This document shows, in pieces, positions 8,292 to 18,300 of a stretch of 25,184 nucleotides of DNA. Position numbers and translations under genes: made by a program. The notes below the pieces were generated by a model. The model was not told where the DNA came from, searched no databases, and saw only the letters and a program-made list of their open reading frames with translations. Source of the stretch: Bacillota bacterium (GTDB lineage: Bacteria; Bacillota; Clostridia; Lachnospirales; Lachnospiraceae); contig JAEWPN010000202.1 of NCBI GenBank assembly GCA_023399455.1, positions 1-25,184 of the forward strand, given 5' to 3'. Within the stretch, counting starts at the first letter, position 1. Every line of letters begins with the position of its first letter.

Positions 8292-8486
8292 ATGGTTAGT
8301 AAAGAGACATTAAAAAATCTGATAGAATTAGTTCCAGATAAAGACATAGATATTCTACATCAGGTAATCATAAAATTTATTCCATCCGAAGTGCCGGAGC
8401 ACGACGAGATAGAAGCTATTGAGGCAGAAAAAACAGATAGAGAAAATAATGGAACTATATCGCATGATGATATAAACTGGAATTGA
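8292..8486 (+). CDS. Small antitoxin-like hypothetical protein
   Basis: 64 residues: a helical N-terminus (MVSKETLKNLIELVPDKDID), then a short IKFIPSEVP segment and an acidic C-terminal tail ending SHDDINWN. The length, net acidity, and helix-plus-disordered-tail layout resemble antitoxins of the RelB/ParD/AbrB sort, and relatives occur as orphans in clostridial mobile elements. No toxin partner is found on either side, so this stays a resemblance. The ATG at 8292 follows GAGGAG (8279-8284) by 7 nt; the in-frame ATG at 8277 lies before that site and is rejected as start. Transcription probably stops, weakly, at the inverted repeat at 8503-8541. Confidence 0.65.
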   Translation: MVSKETLKNLIELVPDKDIDILHQVIIKFIPSEVPEHDEIEAIEAEKTDRENNGTISHDDINWN

Positions 8487-8507
8487 TAATTAAGTACAAA
8501 ATAGCCT

Positions 8508-8627
8508 ATGGCCTTTTTTATATTATGTGAGGTTATAGGCTGCTTTTTATTTAAGTTTGCCAAGAGTCCGGAGGAGTTCCTGAAAACAATGTGGAGTCCA
8601 GAACGGCGCGGAAGCCGTAAAGAGTAA
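8508..8627 (+). CDS. Possible 39-residue small membrane peptide
   Basis: An open frame too short for usual gene finders. The N-terminal half is hydrophobic (MAFFILCEVIGCFLFKFAK) and the C-terminal half is strikingly protein-like and basic (SPEEFLKTMWSPERRGSRKE). The second half in particular does not look like random AT-rich sequence. There is no clear Shine-Dalgarno site before 8508, and the region also forms an inverted repeat (AGCCTAT at 8503-8509, ATAGGCT at 8535-8541) followed by GCTTTTT, which could be a terminator for the gene before. It may therefore be a decayed 3' end of an older gene rather than a live one. Confidence 0.3.
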   Translation: MAFFILCEVIGCFLFKFAKSPEEFLKTMWSPERRGSRKE

Positions 8628-8752
8628 AAAAGCCTTCTATATTGAAAAAGTTAGGATATTATAGAAACAAGATAAGTAATCAATCAGTAAAAGAAGAAAC
8701 AATAAAAATACGCAGAAGTAGAGGGGGCAAAAGAGACAGATAAAAATTCTGA

Positions 8753-8781
8753 TTGTGTTCTATAGGTTTTATTGATAAAAT
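8753..8781 (+). promoter_or_regulatory. Candidate promoter of the small toxin gene
   Basis: TTGTGT (8753-8758), 17-nt spacer, TAAAAT (8776-8781) preceded by TGA, an extended -10. The predicted start is near 8788, giving a leader of ~85 nt before the toxin ATG, as is usual for type I toxins whose mRNA must refold. Confidence 0.45.
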
Positions 8782-8874
8782 GTGAATGGAGTAACCGTGT
8801 ACAGGGTTGGTTATTAGCCTTCCGGATTTCAGTATTCCAATTAAGGAATATACGAAAGAAGGGAGGTGATGCAG

Positions 8875-8964
8875 ATGGATACATATGACGTCTTGACATT
8901 ATTGTTTTTAGGCGGTACGTTTCTCATTGCTTTACTTACCTATTCCGATAGGAATAACAAGTAA
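8875..8964 (+). CDS. Putative holin-like toxin (Hol_Tox family), type I toxin
   Basis: 29 residues: a short polar start (MDTYDVLTLLF), one membrane helix with the family's GGTFLIALLTY core, and a short charged end (SDRNNK). This matches the small Hol_Tox/TxpA-like toxins of Firmicutes, which insert in the inner membrane when over-produced. The Shine-Dalgarno site GGGAGGTGAT (8861-8870) is unusually strong, typical of type I toxins that are held off by RNA. Directly downstream, on the other strand, lies a candidate antisense RNA with its own promoter and terminator, overlapping the 3' end of the toxin transcript. Such modules often stabilise mobile elements. Too short for usual ORF cut-offs. 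Confidence 0.75.
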   Translation: MDTYDVLTLLFLGGTFLIALLTYSDRNNK

Positions 8965-8997
8965 AAAAATGCCTACCCTGTCTGTAGCAGGATAGGC
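8964..8997 (-). terminator. Terminator of the antisense RNA (minus strand)
   Basis: On the minus strand GCCTATCCTG (8997-8988) pairs with CAGGGTAGGC (8980-8971), ten pairs including one G-U, with a 7-nt loop, then ATTTTTTT. On the + strand the same hairpin has a C/A mismatch and no T-tract, so the signal is directional. Confidence 0.7.
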
Positions 8998-9063
8998 GGC
9001 TCTCGTTGAGAGTTCATTAGCTTTTATCCGGAAGCATCCACCTTGTGGGCGGTTACTCTTCTT
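8964..9063 (-). ncRNA. Candidate antisense RNA antitoxin for the Hol_Tox gene
   Basis: Reading the minus strand, TTTACT (9098-9093), a 17-nt spacer and TATATT (9075-9070) form a promoter with start near 9063. About 100 nt later a terminator hairpin ends right at the toxin stop codon. The RNA would pair with the 3' untranslated part of the toxin mRNA, the arrangement known for TxpA/RatA. Boundaries are inferred from these signals. Confidence 0.5.
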
Positions 9064-9114
9064 GATTAAAATATAGCACGTCGTTGCCGAGAAGTAAAGA
9101 GAAAAATGGAGTTA

Positions 9115-9138
9115 AAAATATTCGATATCGAATATTTT
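9115..9138. promoter_or_regulatory. Perfect palindrome, candidate operator (copy 2)
   Basis: Left arm AAAATATTCGAT, right arm its exact reverse complement, identical over all 24 bp to the one at 939-962. It lies ~80 nt before the P-loop gene at 9219 and upstream of the leader terminator at 9170-9195. Confidence 0.6.
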
Positions 9139-9169
9139 CGTAATGAATCAAATAAAAACGTCAAGAATG

Positions 9170-9195
9170 AAAGAAGCTTACAGGCTTCTTTTTTT
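9170..9195 (+). terminator. Leader terminator before the P-loop gene
   Basis: AAAGAAGC (9170-9177) and GCTTCTTT (9184-9191) with a 6-nt loop, continuing into a seven-T run. The next gene's Shine-Dalgarno site begins only 12 nt later, so any transcript of that gene must read through this hairpin. Confidence 0.75.
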
Positions 9196-9218
9196 AACCA
9201 CAAAACCGGGAGGGAAAA

Positions 9219-10937
9219 ATGGATTTCAAAAATTTTGTAAAAGAACATGGATTAATGATGAAAAATATTGAGAAAGAAAAAAATGTATCTGTAGTTATCA
9301 ATGCATTTGGAGGACCAGGGGCAGGAAAATCCACAGCCAGTCTTGGAATAGCGGAAGAATTAAAAAAATTAGGCTACGCTGCAGAATACATTCCGGAATA
9401 CGCAAAAGAACTTGTGTGGGATGAAGATTGGAATATGCTGGATGGTGCGGAAGAGCACCAGTTTGCTATCCTTCAGGAACAAATAAAAAGAATTGACCGC
9501 TTGATTGGTAAGGTTGATTTTATTATTACAGATGCGCCAATTCTACTTAATCAGATCTATCACAAAAATCTGACGTCAGAATATGAACAAATGTTGAGGG
9601 AGTTATTTGGGCAGTATGATAACTTTAATTTTATAGTTCAGCGTAATGCGGAAAACTTTGAAAAAATTGGTAGAATCCATGACTTGGAGGAAAGTCTGAA
9701 AAAAGATAATGAAATCAAAAATATGTTGGATAGGTATGGGCTTTACTATGGGATTTACAGCCATGATTCCGTAAATAAAGTTATTTCAAATGCAATCAAG
9801 ACATATAAGAAATGGTTAACACAAAGGGAAGCACTTCAAATCGAAAAGTCTTATAAAGGAATTGTATATGTAGATAAGAATGGAGAGAGGAAGAATACTG
9901 AAACCCTTTATGGAAACAGTGCACAAGATATTCTCACCACTCTTCAGGAAAGAAACAAGAATCTTCTAAAAGAAAACCAATATATTAATGTTTACATCGG
10001 AGAACTAAATATAGAAAAGAATAAGTATGATAATTTTGCCAAATATGAGATTGTGAGCGGTAAAAATATTACACCTATTTATTTAAATATTCCCCACATT
10101 TCTGATCGTAAGGAATTTAAGGCATTGGCTAAAACTTTGTCGGACAATGGTGCAAAATATAATAAATTTAAAAATAAATTCTATATAACACGAGATTGTG
10201 ACCTTAATAAATTTGCGGAATTCTTACCAGTTACCGGCTATTATGCAGAACAAGAGGCTTATCGTCAGCAAAGCAGGAATGAGCTGGATTATAGAATCTT
10301 CGTGGGAAATGAGATGTATGATAATAGAGCCACGATTTATTATAATTCCGATGAGGAAGCCATTGACATATATGGTGATGATTATGGAGTACATTTTCCG
10401 ACACTTAGTGAAGGTGAAACGAAAGAGATAATTGAACGCTTTGTTCTGCCTGATTTAAAGGATGTTAAGAACTCAAATGAGGAAATAATCGAATATAATG
10501 GAAAAATGTATTCTACGGGGCAATATGAGGTTATTAAGCGGGCCTTGAAGGATCTCATGACAAATGATCAAATAGAAGTATTTGCTGATCCTGGATTAAA
10601 GAATGATTTAATGGAAGAATTAAGATTTGCTTTTAAGGATGGCTTAAAGATAGATCAAGTAATCTATATAAAAAATAGTTGTACGGAGCAGTGGCAAATG
10701 GATTTCATGAGATATGGCCTGCAGCATGGAGTGCCAGTAGAAAAACTGCAGCCTGTTATACAAGACACTACTTTTAATTCCATGAAAGACTGGACAACAA
10801 AAAGAAATGAGATTGATAAGCTGAAAAAAGAGTTATGTAAAAAGCCTTCTCTACTTTCAAAGATTGAAAGCAAGAAGAAAGAGCTACCCGTAGCAGATAA
10901 GTCTTTACATGTGAGAGAACATGAATCCGTAAAGTAA
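9219..10937 (+). CDS. P-loop ATPase/kinase-like protein fused to DUF5710-like and large-polyprotein-type domains
   Basis: 572 residues. Residues ~22-200 are a P-loop NTPase of the AAA_28/NadR-kinase-like group: Walker A GPGAGKST at 32-39, an [12 protein letters not shown] segment, and [12 protein letters not shown] with D105 as a Walker B-like acid. Residues ~285-345 are a DUF5710-like domain ([35 protein letters not shown]) related to that in the protein at 6768. Two more modules follow: a beta-rich one (~360-425, [19 protein letters not shown]) and a helical one (~435-540) of the kind attached to giant ICE proteins. The ATG at 9219 follows GGGAGGG by 4 nt. The gene lies just before the methylase-helicase. 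Substrate unknown: small-molecule kinase, nucleic-acid kinase or ATP switch are all possible. Confidence 0.65.
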   Translation: MDFKNFVKEHGLMMKNIEKEKNVSVVINAFGGPGAGKSTASLGIAEELKKLGYAAEYIPEYAKELVWDEDWNMLDGAEEHQFAILQEQIKRIDRLIGKVDFIITDAPILLNQIYHKNLTSEYEQMLRELFGQYDNFNFIVQRNAENFEKIGRIHDLEESLKKDNEIKNMLDRYGLYYGIYSHDSVNKVISNAIKTYKKWLTQREALQIEKSYKGIVYVDKNGERKNTETLYGNSAQDILTTLQERNKNLLKENQYINVYIGELNIEKNKYDNFAKYEIVSGKNITPIYLNIPHISDRKEFKALAKTLSDNGAKYNKFKNKFYITRDCDLNKFAEFLPVTGYYAEQEAYRQQSRNELDYRIFVGNEMYDNRATIYYNSDEEAIDIYGDDYGVHFPTLSEGETKEIIERFVLPDLKDVKNSNEEIIEYNGKMYSTGQYEVIKRALKDLMTNDQIEVFADPGLKNDLMEELRFAFKDGLKIDQVIYIKNSCTEQWQMDFMRYGLQHGVPVEKLQPVIQDTTFNSMKDWTTKRNEIDKLKKELCKKPSLLSKIESKKKELPVADKSLHVREHESVK

Positions 10938-10971
10938 AATAGCATATGAGAAAGAAAAATTAGAGGTAAAT

Positions 10972-13900
10972 ATGATGCAAAAGAAATATGAATATATTGC
11001 TAGATTAGCAGAAGATACCGCTAAAAATATAACAAATAATAACATTAGCTGGATGGAGTTTCTTGACTTCGCAGCAAAATTGTACAAATATCCATTTTCT
11101 GATCAAATTCTTATTTATGCCCAAAGACCGGATGCAACTGCTTGTGCTTCTTTGGAACAATGGAATGAGACAATGCACTGTTGGGTGAACAAAGGAGCAA
11201 AAGGCATAGCATTGATTGATGAGGAATCGGAAGGCGGGAATGGACTGAAATATATTTTCGATATAGCCGATGTGCATAAAGCAAGGAGAATCGGGCGCTA
11301 TCCCTATCTGTGGACTATTCGGGAAGAGCATAAGGGTGTGGTCATTAATCAGCTTGAGGAAACCTATGGGAGTACCAATGGAACAAATACCTTCGAGGAA
11401 CGATTAATTGAAATTGCAGATTGTATATCTGAGGATTTTTATAATGATATTATTTCCCAAGTTAATTATGTGAGCGAAGGTAGATTTTTAGAGAAGCTTG
11501 ACGGACAGAATGCAGTACCTCGGATAAAAGAAACCTTATCTTCCAGCATTGCTTATATGCTGCTGTCAAGGTGCGGTGCTGATATGGATAAGTACAAGGC
11601 GGCGTTTGACTTTAGTCATATCCATGATTTTAATACTGTAGAAACCCTATCTGTTATCGGCAGTGCCACCACCGATCTATCAAAACCTATTCTTATAGAA
11701 ATTGGAAAGACTATAAGAGCGTATGAAAGAGAAATTACAGTTCGGGATAGGCAAGAAGGAAATTTCAAAGAAATAAGACTTGAAAATGAATCCGATATGT
11801 ACTATAATGCTTTAAAGCGTAAAAGCGAAATAGAGTCGGCACAAAGTGAATATTCTCATGTAAAAAGGAGCAATGACTATGAAGTTGATATACGAGGAGA
11901 AGGGGGATTATCTAGTACCACAGATTATGTTGGACGAGCAGCCGGAGGGGAAACTGACCAAATACGGACTCCTGCGCAAGAATTATCTGAAGGAGAACAA
12001 GAAGGGGATTTATACGGGGCTGTTACTGAATGGAAATCTCATGAGCCACTTGCTTACGCTGCAGGAACAAGCAGAAGAGAGAATGGAACTTCTGACAGAG
12101 CAGATGAAAGTGAGAGAGGGCGTGACAGAGCAGCTCAAAGCGACAGATCAGATGTTATGGGTGCAGAAGATGAACAACATCAGACACTCAGCGGAGGAAA
12201 TCGTACTGACGGAACTGATATACAACTAAATACAGAGGGGAGTGAGCCGGGCGATGATACATCGTCCGGTTTTTCTCTTACTGATTTTGAGCGTGGTATT
12301 TTGCGTTATGATAAGTTTTTGATACATAAACGCCCAGAGATTGCCGGGTATCTGCTAACTGAGCTAGATGAAGCAAAACAGCGGGATTATTTAAGAAGAT
12401 GCTATAAGTCAGAGGAATACACCGAATTTTATATCGGTATCAAAAAACAGCGTGCCGGGTACCGGGCAGATACTGATGGAATCACTATGTGGATGGGAAA
12501 TTATTTGAGCCGGACAACAGAAACCAGGGCATCATGGGAGGAAGTGCGGAACAAGATTTGTTCCTTTATCGAAAAGGGCACGTACCTAGCTCATGGAGAG
12601 AATATTGCACAGGAAGAGTATCAGCAGCTTAGTCTTTTTCCAAGTGTAGAGGAACAGGTGGAGATTATTTTGGCGGCGGAAGCAAGTAAGAAATATACGC
12701 CTCCCGATATCTTTTCTGTTCAAGAGCAGGATGTTGACTTACTAAGACCGTATCCGGAAACAGAAACGGCACCGTCGGAGAAGGAAATTTTAAAAATAGA
12801 TAAAGCGGGTGCGGTTAATTTCCATATTACCTATGAAAGAAGTGAGCAAAATTCAGGAAACAAAAAGCCAGGGTTCTCCCCAAAAGAAAAGTATGAGCAA
12901 AACATTGCAGCAATTCGCGTTTTAGACCAGATTGAGAGCGAACACCGCATTGCAACAGCGCAAGAGCAGGAAATTTTATCCCGCTATGTGGGGTGGGGTG
13001 GTCTTGCCGATGCCTTTGACGAAACTAAAGCGGGGTGGGCAAATGAATACCAGGAACTAAAAAGCATATTATCTTCCGAAGAATATGCATCTGCAAGGGA
13101 AAGCACCTTGAATGCCCACTACACAAGTCCTTCCATTATTAAAGGTATTTATCATGTGATGGATAGAATGGGATTTGAAAAGGGAAATATTTTAGAGCCT
13201 GCAATGGGCATAGGCAATTTTTTTGGTATGCTGCCTGAGAAAATGAAGGACAGCAGGTTGTACGGAGTGGAGCTTGACAGTATAACCGGGCGTATTGCAA
13301 GGCAGCTTTATCCGAATGCTGACATTAAGATAATCGGCTTTGAAAAGACTGATTTTCCTAATAATTTTTTTGATGTAGCGATCGGGAATATCCCATTTGG
13401 GCAGTATAAAGTGGCTGACAGGGTGTATGATAAGCACAATTTCCTGATTCACGATTATTTCTTTGCAAAAACATTAGGTAAAGTTAGGCCGGGTGGCATT
13501 GTTGCTTTTATTACATCAAAGGGAACAATGGATAAGCAAAGTCCGGCTGTTCGTAAATACCTGGCACAGAGGGCGGAACTATTAGGTGCGATCCGGCTTC
13601 CAAACAACGCATTTAAAGAAAATGCGGGAACCGAGGTCACATCGGATATCATCTTTCTTAAGAAGCGTGACCGGATAATTGACCATGAGCCCGATTGGGT
13701 ATATTTATCGCAGAACGTAGATGGTATTGTCGTGAATGACTATTTTGTGAAACACCCGGAAATGATTCTGGGAACAATGGAAATGATTTCCGGTCCTTAC
13801 GGAATGGAAGCCACCTGCACTCCGGATGCGGCAATCACATTTTTAGAACAGTTTCAAAATGCGGTAGAGAAAATTAAGGGAACCATAGATACCATAGAGC

Positions 13901-16900
13901 TTGATGCGCTTGACGATGAGCTGGCAAGAGAGAGTTTGCCGGCAGATCCGAATGTGCAGAACTATAGCTACACAATTATTGGAAAAAGAGCATACTACCG
14001 GGAAAATTCAATTATGAAGCCTGTGGAAGTGTCGGAGTCGATGGAACAACGGATTATTGGAATGGTAGGGTTAAGGGAATGTACGCAGGAGCTTATTTAT
14101 CTGCAATTAAATGAGTTCCCAGATTCCATGATAAAAAATAAGCAAACAGAGCTAAATGAGTTATATGATATCTTTTCAAAAGAATATGGGTTAATAAATT
14201 CTCAAACCAATAAAAGAGCATTTAATCAAGACTCCAGTTATTGTTTACTTTGTTCATTGGAGAAGTTGGATGAAGAAGGAAACTTCAACGGTAAAGCGGA
14301 TATGTTCACCAAGCGTACGATAAAAAAACAAGAAGTAGTTACTCTAGTAGATACCGCAAGTGAAGCTCTGGCCGTATCCCTTTCTGAAAAGGCAAAGGTT
14401 GATTTAGCCTTTATGGCTTCCTTGACGGAAAAAAGCGAAGAAGATATAACAAAGGAGCTTGCCGGAGTAATTTTTTTAAATCCAGTGACAGATAAATGGA
14501 TAACTGCTGACGAATATCTTAGTGGAAACGTCAGGGAGAAGCTGGAAGTTGCAAAAACTTTTGCTGATAATGACCCTACATATGGCATAAATGTAGCCTC
14601 TTTGGAAAAGGTACAGCCTAAAGAACTAGATGCATCGGAAATTGAGGTGCGTATCGGGGCAACGTGGATTGCTCCGGAATATCTTGTGGATTTTATGCGG
14701 GAAACTTTTGAAACGCCCAATTATCTGTTTGATCGTAATATTGTTGGAGTACAGTATTCCGAGGTGACTGGACAGTGGAATATCAAAGGGAAAAATGCAG
14801 ACAGAGGCAATGCCCTTACGAATGTTACCTACGGGACCGGCAGGAAAAATGCTTATGAAATATTAGAAGATTCCTTAAATCTTCGTGATAGCAGGATATT
14901 TGATATCGTTATAGAGGATGGAAAGGAAAAGCGGGTATTAAACAAAAAGGAAACCATGCTTGCAAGCCAAAAGCAGGAAGCAATCAGAGAAGCCTTTAAG
15001 GATTGGATATTCAAAGAACCGATTAGAAGGCAGAACTTGTGTGATAAATACAATGTACTGTTTAACTCCACTCGTCCGAGGGAATACGACGGAAGCCATT
15101 TGAAATTTCCGGGCATGACTCCGGATATTATTCTAAAACCACACCAGAAAAATGCAGTGGCGCATGTTTTATATGGAGATAATACGCTGCTTGCCCACTG
15201 TGTAGGAGCAGGAAAGACTTTTGAAATGACCGCTGCAGCAATGGAGAGTAAGCGTCTTGGATTGTGCCAAAAAAGCCTTTTTGTAGTACCAAACCATTTA
15301 ACAGAGCAATGGGCAAGTGATTTTCTTCGGTTATATCCCGGAGCTAATATACTTGCTGCCACGAAGAAAGACTTTGAACCAGCCAACCGTAAGAAGTTCT
15401 GTTCCAGAATTGCAACCGGAGATTATGATGCGGTTATTATCGGGCATTCACAGTTTGAAAAAATTCCCCTTTCTACAGAACGGCAGATAGCCATTGTGGA
15501 GAAGCAGATCCGCGAGATTGAAATGGCAATTGAAGCGGTCAAGGCTGCCAAAGGGGAGCGCTATACTATTAAGCAGATGGAAAAGACGAAGAAGTCATTA
15601 TCTGCCCGTTTGGGCCGTTTAAACGATGCTACAAGGAAGGATAATGTGGTTACATTTGAGCAGTTAGGGGTAGACAGGCTGTTTGTAGATGAAAGCCATA
15701 ACTACAAAAATCTTTTTCTTTACACTAAAATGCGGAACGTGGCGGGCATTGCACAGACAGAAGCACAAAAATCATCGGATATGTTTGCAAAGTGTCAGTA
15801 TTTAGATGAACTGACGGGTGGAAAGGGTATTACTTTTGCCACTGGAACACCAATCAGCAATAGTATGACTGAGTTATACACCAATATGCGTTATCTCCAA
15901 TACCATACCTTGCAGAAAATGGGACTTGGGCATTTCGATAGTTGGGCAGCGGCTTTTGGGGAAACACAGACTGTTATAGAGCTTGCGCCGGAGGGAACGG
16001 GATACCGGGCAAAGACAAGGTTTGCAAAATTCTTTAATCTGCCGGAATTAATTTCTCTGTTTAAGGAAAGCGCAGACATTCAAACGCCGGATATGTTAAA
16101 TTTACCAATACCCAAAGCGGAATATATCAATGAAGTATTAAAACCTAGCAATTACCAGAAGGATATGGTGGCATCTCTTGCGGAACGTGCAGAAAAAGTG
16201 CGTGACCGGCAGGTGGAACCTCATGTTGATAATATGCTCAAAATTACCAATGACGGAAGGAAATTGGCGTTGGACCAGCGGCTCATCAACGACATGCTGC
16301 CCGATGAAGAGCAATCGAAATCATCGGTATGTGTAGAAAATAGTTATCGGATATGGGAAGAAAGTAAAGAGGATAAGTCGGCCCAAATCCTTTTCTGTGA
16401 TTTATCTACGCCAAAAGGTGATGGAAGCTTTAATGTGTATGAGAATATAAGGAATAAGCTGATAGAAAAAGGTGTACCAAAGGAGGAGATTTCTTTTATC
16501 CATGAAGCCAATACGGAAATACGAAAAGCGGAGCTGTTCGCAAAAGTAAGAAGCGGGCAGGTTCGCTTTTTACTTGGGTCTACCCAGAAGATGGGGGCAG
16601 GAACCAATGTCCAGGATAGACTGATTGCTTTGCACCACCTGGATGTACCTTGGCGGCCGTCAGATATTGAACAGCAGGAGGGAAGAATTTTACGGCAGGG
16701 TAATCTTAATCCTAAAGTCAAGATTTTCCGCTATGTAACAGAAGGAACCTTTGATAGTTACTCTTGGCAGCTTATTGAAAACAAGCAGAAATTCATTGGA
16801 CAGATTATGACGAGTAAAAGCCCGGTTCGAAGCTGTGAGGACATTGACGAAGCTGCACTTACCTATGCGGAGGTTAAGGCCCTTGCAACGGGAAATCCCT

Positions 16901-17694
16901 ACATCAAGGAGAAGATGGACTTGGACATACAGGTGTCAAGGCTGAAGCTTCTAAAGGCAAACCATACCAGTCAGCGTTATCGTCTGGAGGACAATATTGC
17001 AAAAAATTATCCACAGCAGATTACCGCATTGAAAGAGAGACTTTCCGGATATCAGTTGGATATAGAGACTTATCAGCAGAATAGACCAGCAGATAAGGAC
17101 AGCTTTTCAATGTTGATAGGAGACAAAACATATAACGACAAAAAAGAAGCCGGAGCTGCTCTCATTTCTATATGCAAAGAGATTAAAGAGACTAATGCAG
17201 CGGTCGCTATAGGGGAATACCTCGGTTTAAAAATAAGTGTTATATTTAATTCCTTCTATGCAAAGTATACGGTCTGCCTAAAGGGAAAACTTACTCATGA
17301 TGTGGAAGTTGGCAGCGATCCGCTTGGAAATGTTCAGAGGTTGAACAATGCGCTGGATTCCATGGCGGTTAAGGAATCTGAATTGAGACAGGTACTTGAT
17401 AATGTTGAGCATCAGCTCGATACAGCCAAAATGGAAGTAAATAAACCTTTTGCACAAGAAAGCGAATTAAGCGAAAAAATATCACGTTTAAATGAGCTAA
17501 ATGCCATTCTAAATATGGATAAGACAGAAAACTTTGACGTGGATATTGATACCGCTGAGGAATGTAATGAAGAAAGCAACATATCGAACCTGGGGAGCGA
17601 ATCTATAATTAGTAAACTGAATCAAAAAAAACAGCAGGTCGAACTATATGCACCTCAGTTATCAAAGGAAAAGGGAATGGAAAAATATTGTTAA
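10972..17694 (+). CDS. Giant DNA adenine methylase / SNF2-type helicase of conjugative elements (DarB-like)
   Basis: 2240 residues. In order: an ArdC-like N-terminal region (~1-110; [20 protein letters not shown]), a helical part, a low-complexity linker (~300-430), an associated domain (~437-540), an N6-adenine methyltransferase (~640-900) with SAM motif EPAMGIGNF at 742-750 and catalytic NIPF at 806-809, then a superfamily II helicase (~1380-2000) with GAGKT 1412-1416, DESH 1573-1576, TGTP 1624-1627 and GRILRQG 1904-1910, and coiled-coil ends. All motifs are intact. Homologues in Tn1549-like ICEs, and phage P1 DarB with the same methylase-helicase layout and similar size, are linked to escape from host restriction during entry. 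The linker overlaps tnpV in another frame. ATGs at 10972 and 10975 are both possible starts. Ends just before a terminator and mobC. Confidence 0.9.
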   Translation: MMQKKYEYIARLAEDTAKNITNNNISWMEFLDFAAKLYKYPFSDQILIYAQRPDATACASLEQWNETMHCWVNKGAKGIALIDEESEGGNGLKYIFDIADVHKARRIGRYPYLWTIREEHKGVVINQLEETYGSTNGTNTFEERLIEIADCISEDFYNDIISQVNYVSEGRFLEKLDGQNAVPRIKETLSSSIAYMLLSRCGADMDKYKAAFDFSHIHDFNTVETLSVIGSATTDLSKPILIEIGKTIRAYEREITVRDRQEGNFKEIRLENESDMYYNALKRKSEIESAQSEYSHVKRSNDYEVDIRGEGGLSSTTDYVGRAAGGETDQIRTPAQELSEGEQEGDLYGAVTEWKSHEPLAYAAGTSRRENGTSDRADESERGRDRAAQSDRSDVMGAEDEQHQTLSGGNRTDGTDIQLNTEGSEPGDDTSSGFSLTDFERGILRYDKFLIHKRPEIAGYLLTELDEAKQRDYLRRCYKSEEYTEFYIGIKKQRAGYRADTDGITMWMGNYLSRTTETRASWEEVRNKICSFIEKGTYLAHGENIAQEEYQQLSLFPSVEEQVEIILAAEASKKYTPPDIFSVQEQDVDLLRPYPETETAPSEKEILKIDKAGAVNFHITYERSEQNSGNKKPGFSPKEKYEQNIAAIRVLDQIESEHRIATAQEQEILSRYVGWGGLADAFDETKAGWANEYQELKSILSSEEYASARESTLNAHYTSPSIIKGIYHVMDRMGFEKGNILEPAMGIGNFFGMLPEKMKDSRLYGVELDSITGRIARQLYPNADIKIIGFEKTDFPNNFFDVAIGNIPFGQYKVADRVYDKHNFLIHDYFFAKTLGKVRPGGIVAFITSKGTMDKQSPAVRKYLAQRAELLGAIRLPNNAFKENAGTEVTSDIIFLKKRDRIIDHEPDWVYLSQNVDGIVVNDYFVKHPEMILGTMEMISGPYGMEATCTPDAAITFLEQFQNAVEKIKGTIDTIELDALDDELARESLPADPNVQNYSYTIIGKRAYYRENSIMKPVEVSESMEQRIIGMVGLRECTQELIYLQLNEFPDSMIKNKQTELNELYDIFSKEYGLINSQTNKRAFNQDSSYCLLCSLEKLDEEGNFNGKADMFTKRTIKKQEVVTLVDTASEALAVSLSEKAKVDLAFMASLTEKSEEDITKELAGVIFLNPVTDKWITADEYLSGNVREKLEVAKTFADNDPTYGINVASLEKVQPKELDASEIEVRIGATWIAPEYLVDFMRETFETPNYLFDRNIVGVQYSEVTGQWNIKGKNADRGNALTNVTYGTGRKNAYEILEDSLNLRDSRIFDIVIEDGKEKRVLNKKETMLASQKQEAIREAFKDWIFKEPIRRQNLCDKYNVLFNSTRPREYDGSHLKFPGMTPDIILKPHQKNAVAHVLYGDNTLLAHCVGAGKTFEMTAAAMESKRLGLCQKSLFVVPNHLTEQWASDFLRLYPGANILAATKKDFEPANRKKFCSRIATGDYDAVIIGHSQFEKIPLSTERQIAIVEKQIREIEMAIEAVKAAKGERYTIKQMEKTKKSLSARLGRLNDATRKDNVVTFEQLGVDRLFVDESHNYKNLFLYTKMRNVAGIAQTEAQKSSDMFAKCQYLDELTGGKGITFATGTPISNSMTELYTNMRYLQYHTLQKMGLGHFDSWAAAFGETQTVIELAPEGTGYRAKTRFAKFFNLPELISLFKESADIQTPDMLNLPIPKAEYINEVLKPSNYQKDMVASLAERAEKVRDRQVEPHVDNMLKITNDGRKLALDQRLINDMLPDEEQSKSSVCVENSYRIWEESKEDKSAQILFCDLSTPKGDGSFNVYENIRNKLIEKGVPKEEISFIHEANTEIRKAELFAKVRSGQVRFLLGSTQKMGAGTNVQDRLIALHHLDVPWRPSDIEQQEGRILRQGNLNPKVKIFRYVTEGTFDSYSWQLIENKQKFIGQIMTSKSPVRSCEDIDEAALTYAEVKALATGNPYIKEKMDLDIQVSRLKLLKANHTSQRYRLEDNIAKNYPQQITALKERLSGYQLDIETYQQNRPADKDSFSMLIGDKTYNDKKEAGAALISICKEIKETNAAVAIGEYLGLKISVIFNSFYAKYTVCLKGKLTHDVEVGSDPLGNVQRLNNALDSMAVKESELRQVLDNVEHQLDTAKMEVNKPFAQESELSEKISRLNELNAILNMDKTENFDVDIDTAEECNEESNISNLGSESIISKLNQKKQQVELYAPQLSKEKGMEKYC
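11879..12229 (+). CDS. tnpV: TnpV-family protein, nested out of frame inside the methylase-helicase gene
   Basis: 116 residues in the +1 frame relative to the giant gene, covering its linker residues ~303-419. The sequence is a full-length TnpV-type protein: [37 protein letters not shown], then [19 protein letters not shown] and [19 protein letters not shown], the family's C-terminal signature. TnpV is known from Tn4451-type transposons and many clostridial elements and has been compared to excision factors; its function is not settled. It has its own ribosome site, AAAAAGGAG ending at 11870, 8 nt before the ATG at 11879; the ATG at 11873 is too near. In the overlapped stretch the helicase frame is low-complexity, while tnpV is compositionally normal, so tnpV appears to be the constrained frame there. 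Confidence 0.85.
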   Translation: MKLIYEEKGDYLVPQIMLDEQPEGKLTKYGLLRKNYLKENKKGIYTGLLLNGNLMSHLLTLQEQAEERMELLTEQMKVREGVTEQLKATDQMLWVQKMNNIRHSAEEIVLTELIYN

Positions 17695-17703
17695 ATAATG
17701 TAG

Positions 17704-17733
17704 ATAAGGGAGCGTCTGCTCCCTTATTTTTTT
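17704..17733 (+). terminator. Strong terminator directly before mobC
   Basis: ATAAGGGAGC (17704-17713) pairs perfectly with GCTCCCTTAT (17718-17727) around a 4-nt loop, followed by seven T. The mobC Shine-Dalgarno site starts 3 nt after the T-run. Confidence 0.9.
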
Positions 17734-17750
17734 AGCAGGAGAGTGGTTAT

Positions 17751-18101
17751 ATGAATGAATTCAGAGTGAGAGATAAACAAGTGAAGTTTCGATGCACAGA
17801 GGTAGAACGGCAAGCAATTGAAGAAAGAATCAGGGTTAGTGGAAGTCATGACTTAAGCGCATATTTAAGAAAAATGGCAATAGATGGATATATTATTAAT
17901 GTCGATTATAAAGACCTGAAGGACTTGATCTATGAAATAAATAAGATTGGCATTAATATTAATCAGATTGCGCATCACGTTAATTCGGAGCATTTGGTCT
18001 ATCAGAAGGACATGGAGCATATCCAAAAGGATTTGGATGCAATATGGCAGTTGCTTCGAAGCAAATTAATACATATTGAAAACAATATTGTAAAAAACTA
18101 A
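17751..18101 (+). CDS. mobC: Relaxosome accessory protein MobC
   Basis: 116 residues, the usual MobC length. The N-terminal VKFRCTEVERQAIEERI followed by a helix (SAYLRKMAIDGYI) is a ribbon-helix-helix DNA-binding fold, and INKIGININQIAHHVN is the family's conserved centre; the end is helical. MobC binds near oriT and helps the relaxase open the strand at the nick. It normally precedes the relaxase gene immediately; here a GNAT and a fic gene lie between. AGGAG at 17737-17741 precedes the ATG by 9 nt. Confidence 0.9.
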   Translation: MNEFRVRDKQVKFRCTEVERQAIEERIRVSGSHDLSAYLRKMAIDGYIINVDYKDLKDLIYEINKIGININQIAHHVNSEHLVYQKDMEHIQKDLDAIWQLLRSKLIHIENNIVKN

Positions 18102-18107
18102 TTAAAT

Positions 18108-18153
18108 AGGGCATGTTATATCCGCTCATTTAAGACTATTATTAATATGTCCT
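18108..18153 (+). repeat. Inverted repeat after mobC
   Basis: AGGGCATGTTA (18108-18118) can pair with TAATATGTCCT (18143-18153), eleven pairs with two G-U, loop 24 nt, no T-run. It begins 7 nt after the mobC stop in an AT-rich 199-nt gap. It might mark the edge of the GNAT-fic insertion or protect the mobC mRNA end. A TATAAT at 18199-18204 in the same gap has no good partner -35 box. Confidence 0.4.
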
Positions 18154-18300
18154 ACATATCTATGTATTTATTAATTCTTTTATGGAAAAATTATGTAATA
18201 TAATGTATTATTTTTTATAGTAAAAAGTTTTATTATGAAATATATAATGAACTATTTTTACCGTTATAAAAATATAAAATTTAAATTTGGAGATGTGTTT

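Noticed and set aside
14853..15386. 177-residue minus-strand frame inside the methylase-helicase gene
   Set aside because: It lies fully opposite strongly conserved helicase coding sequence, has no family likeness, and is typical of an antisense shadow.
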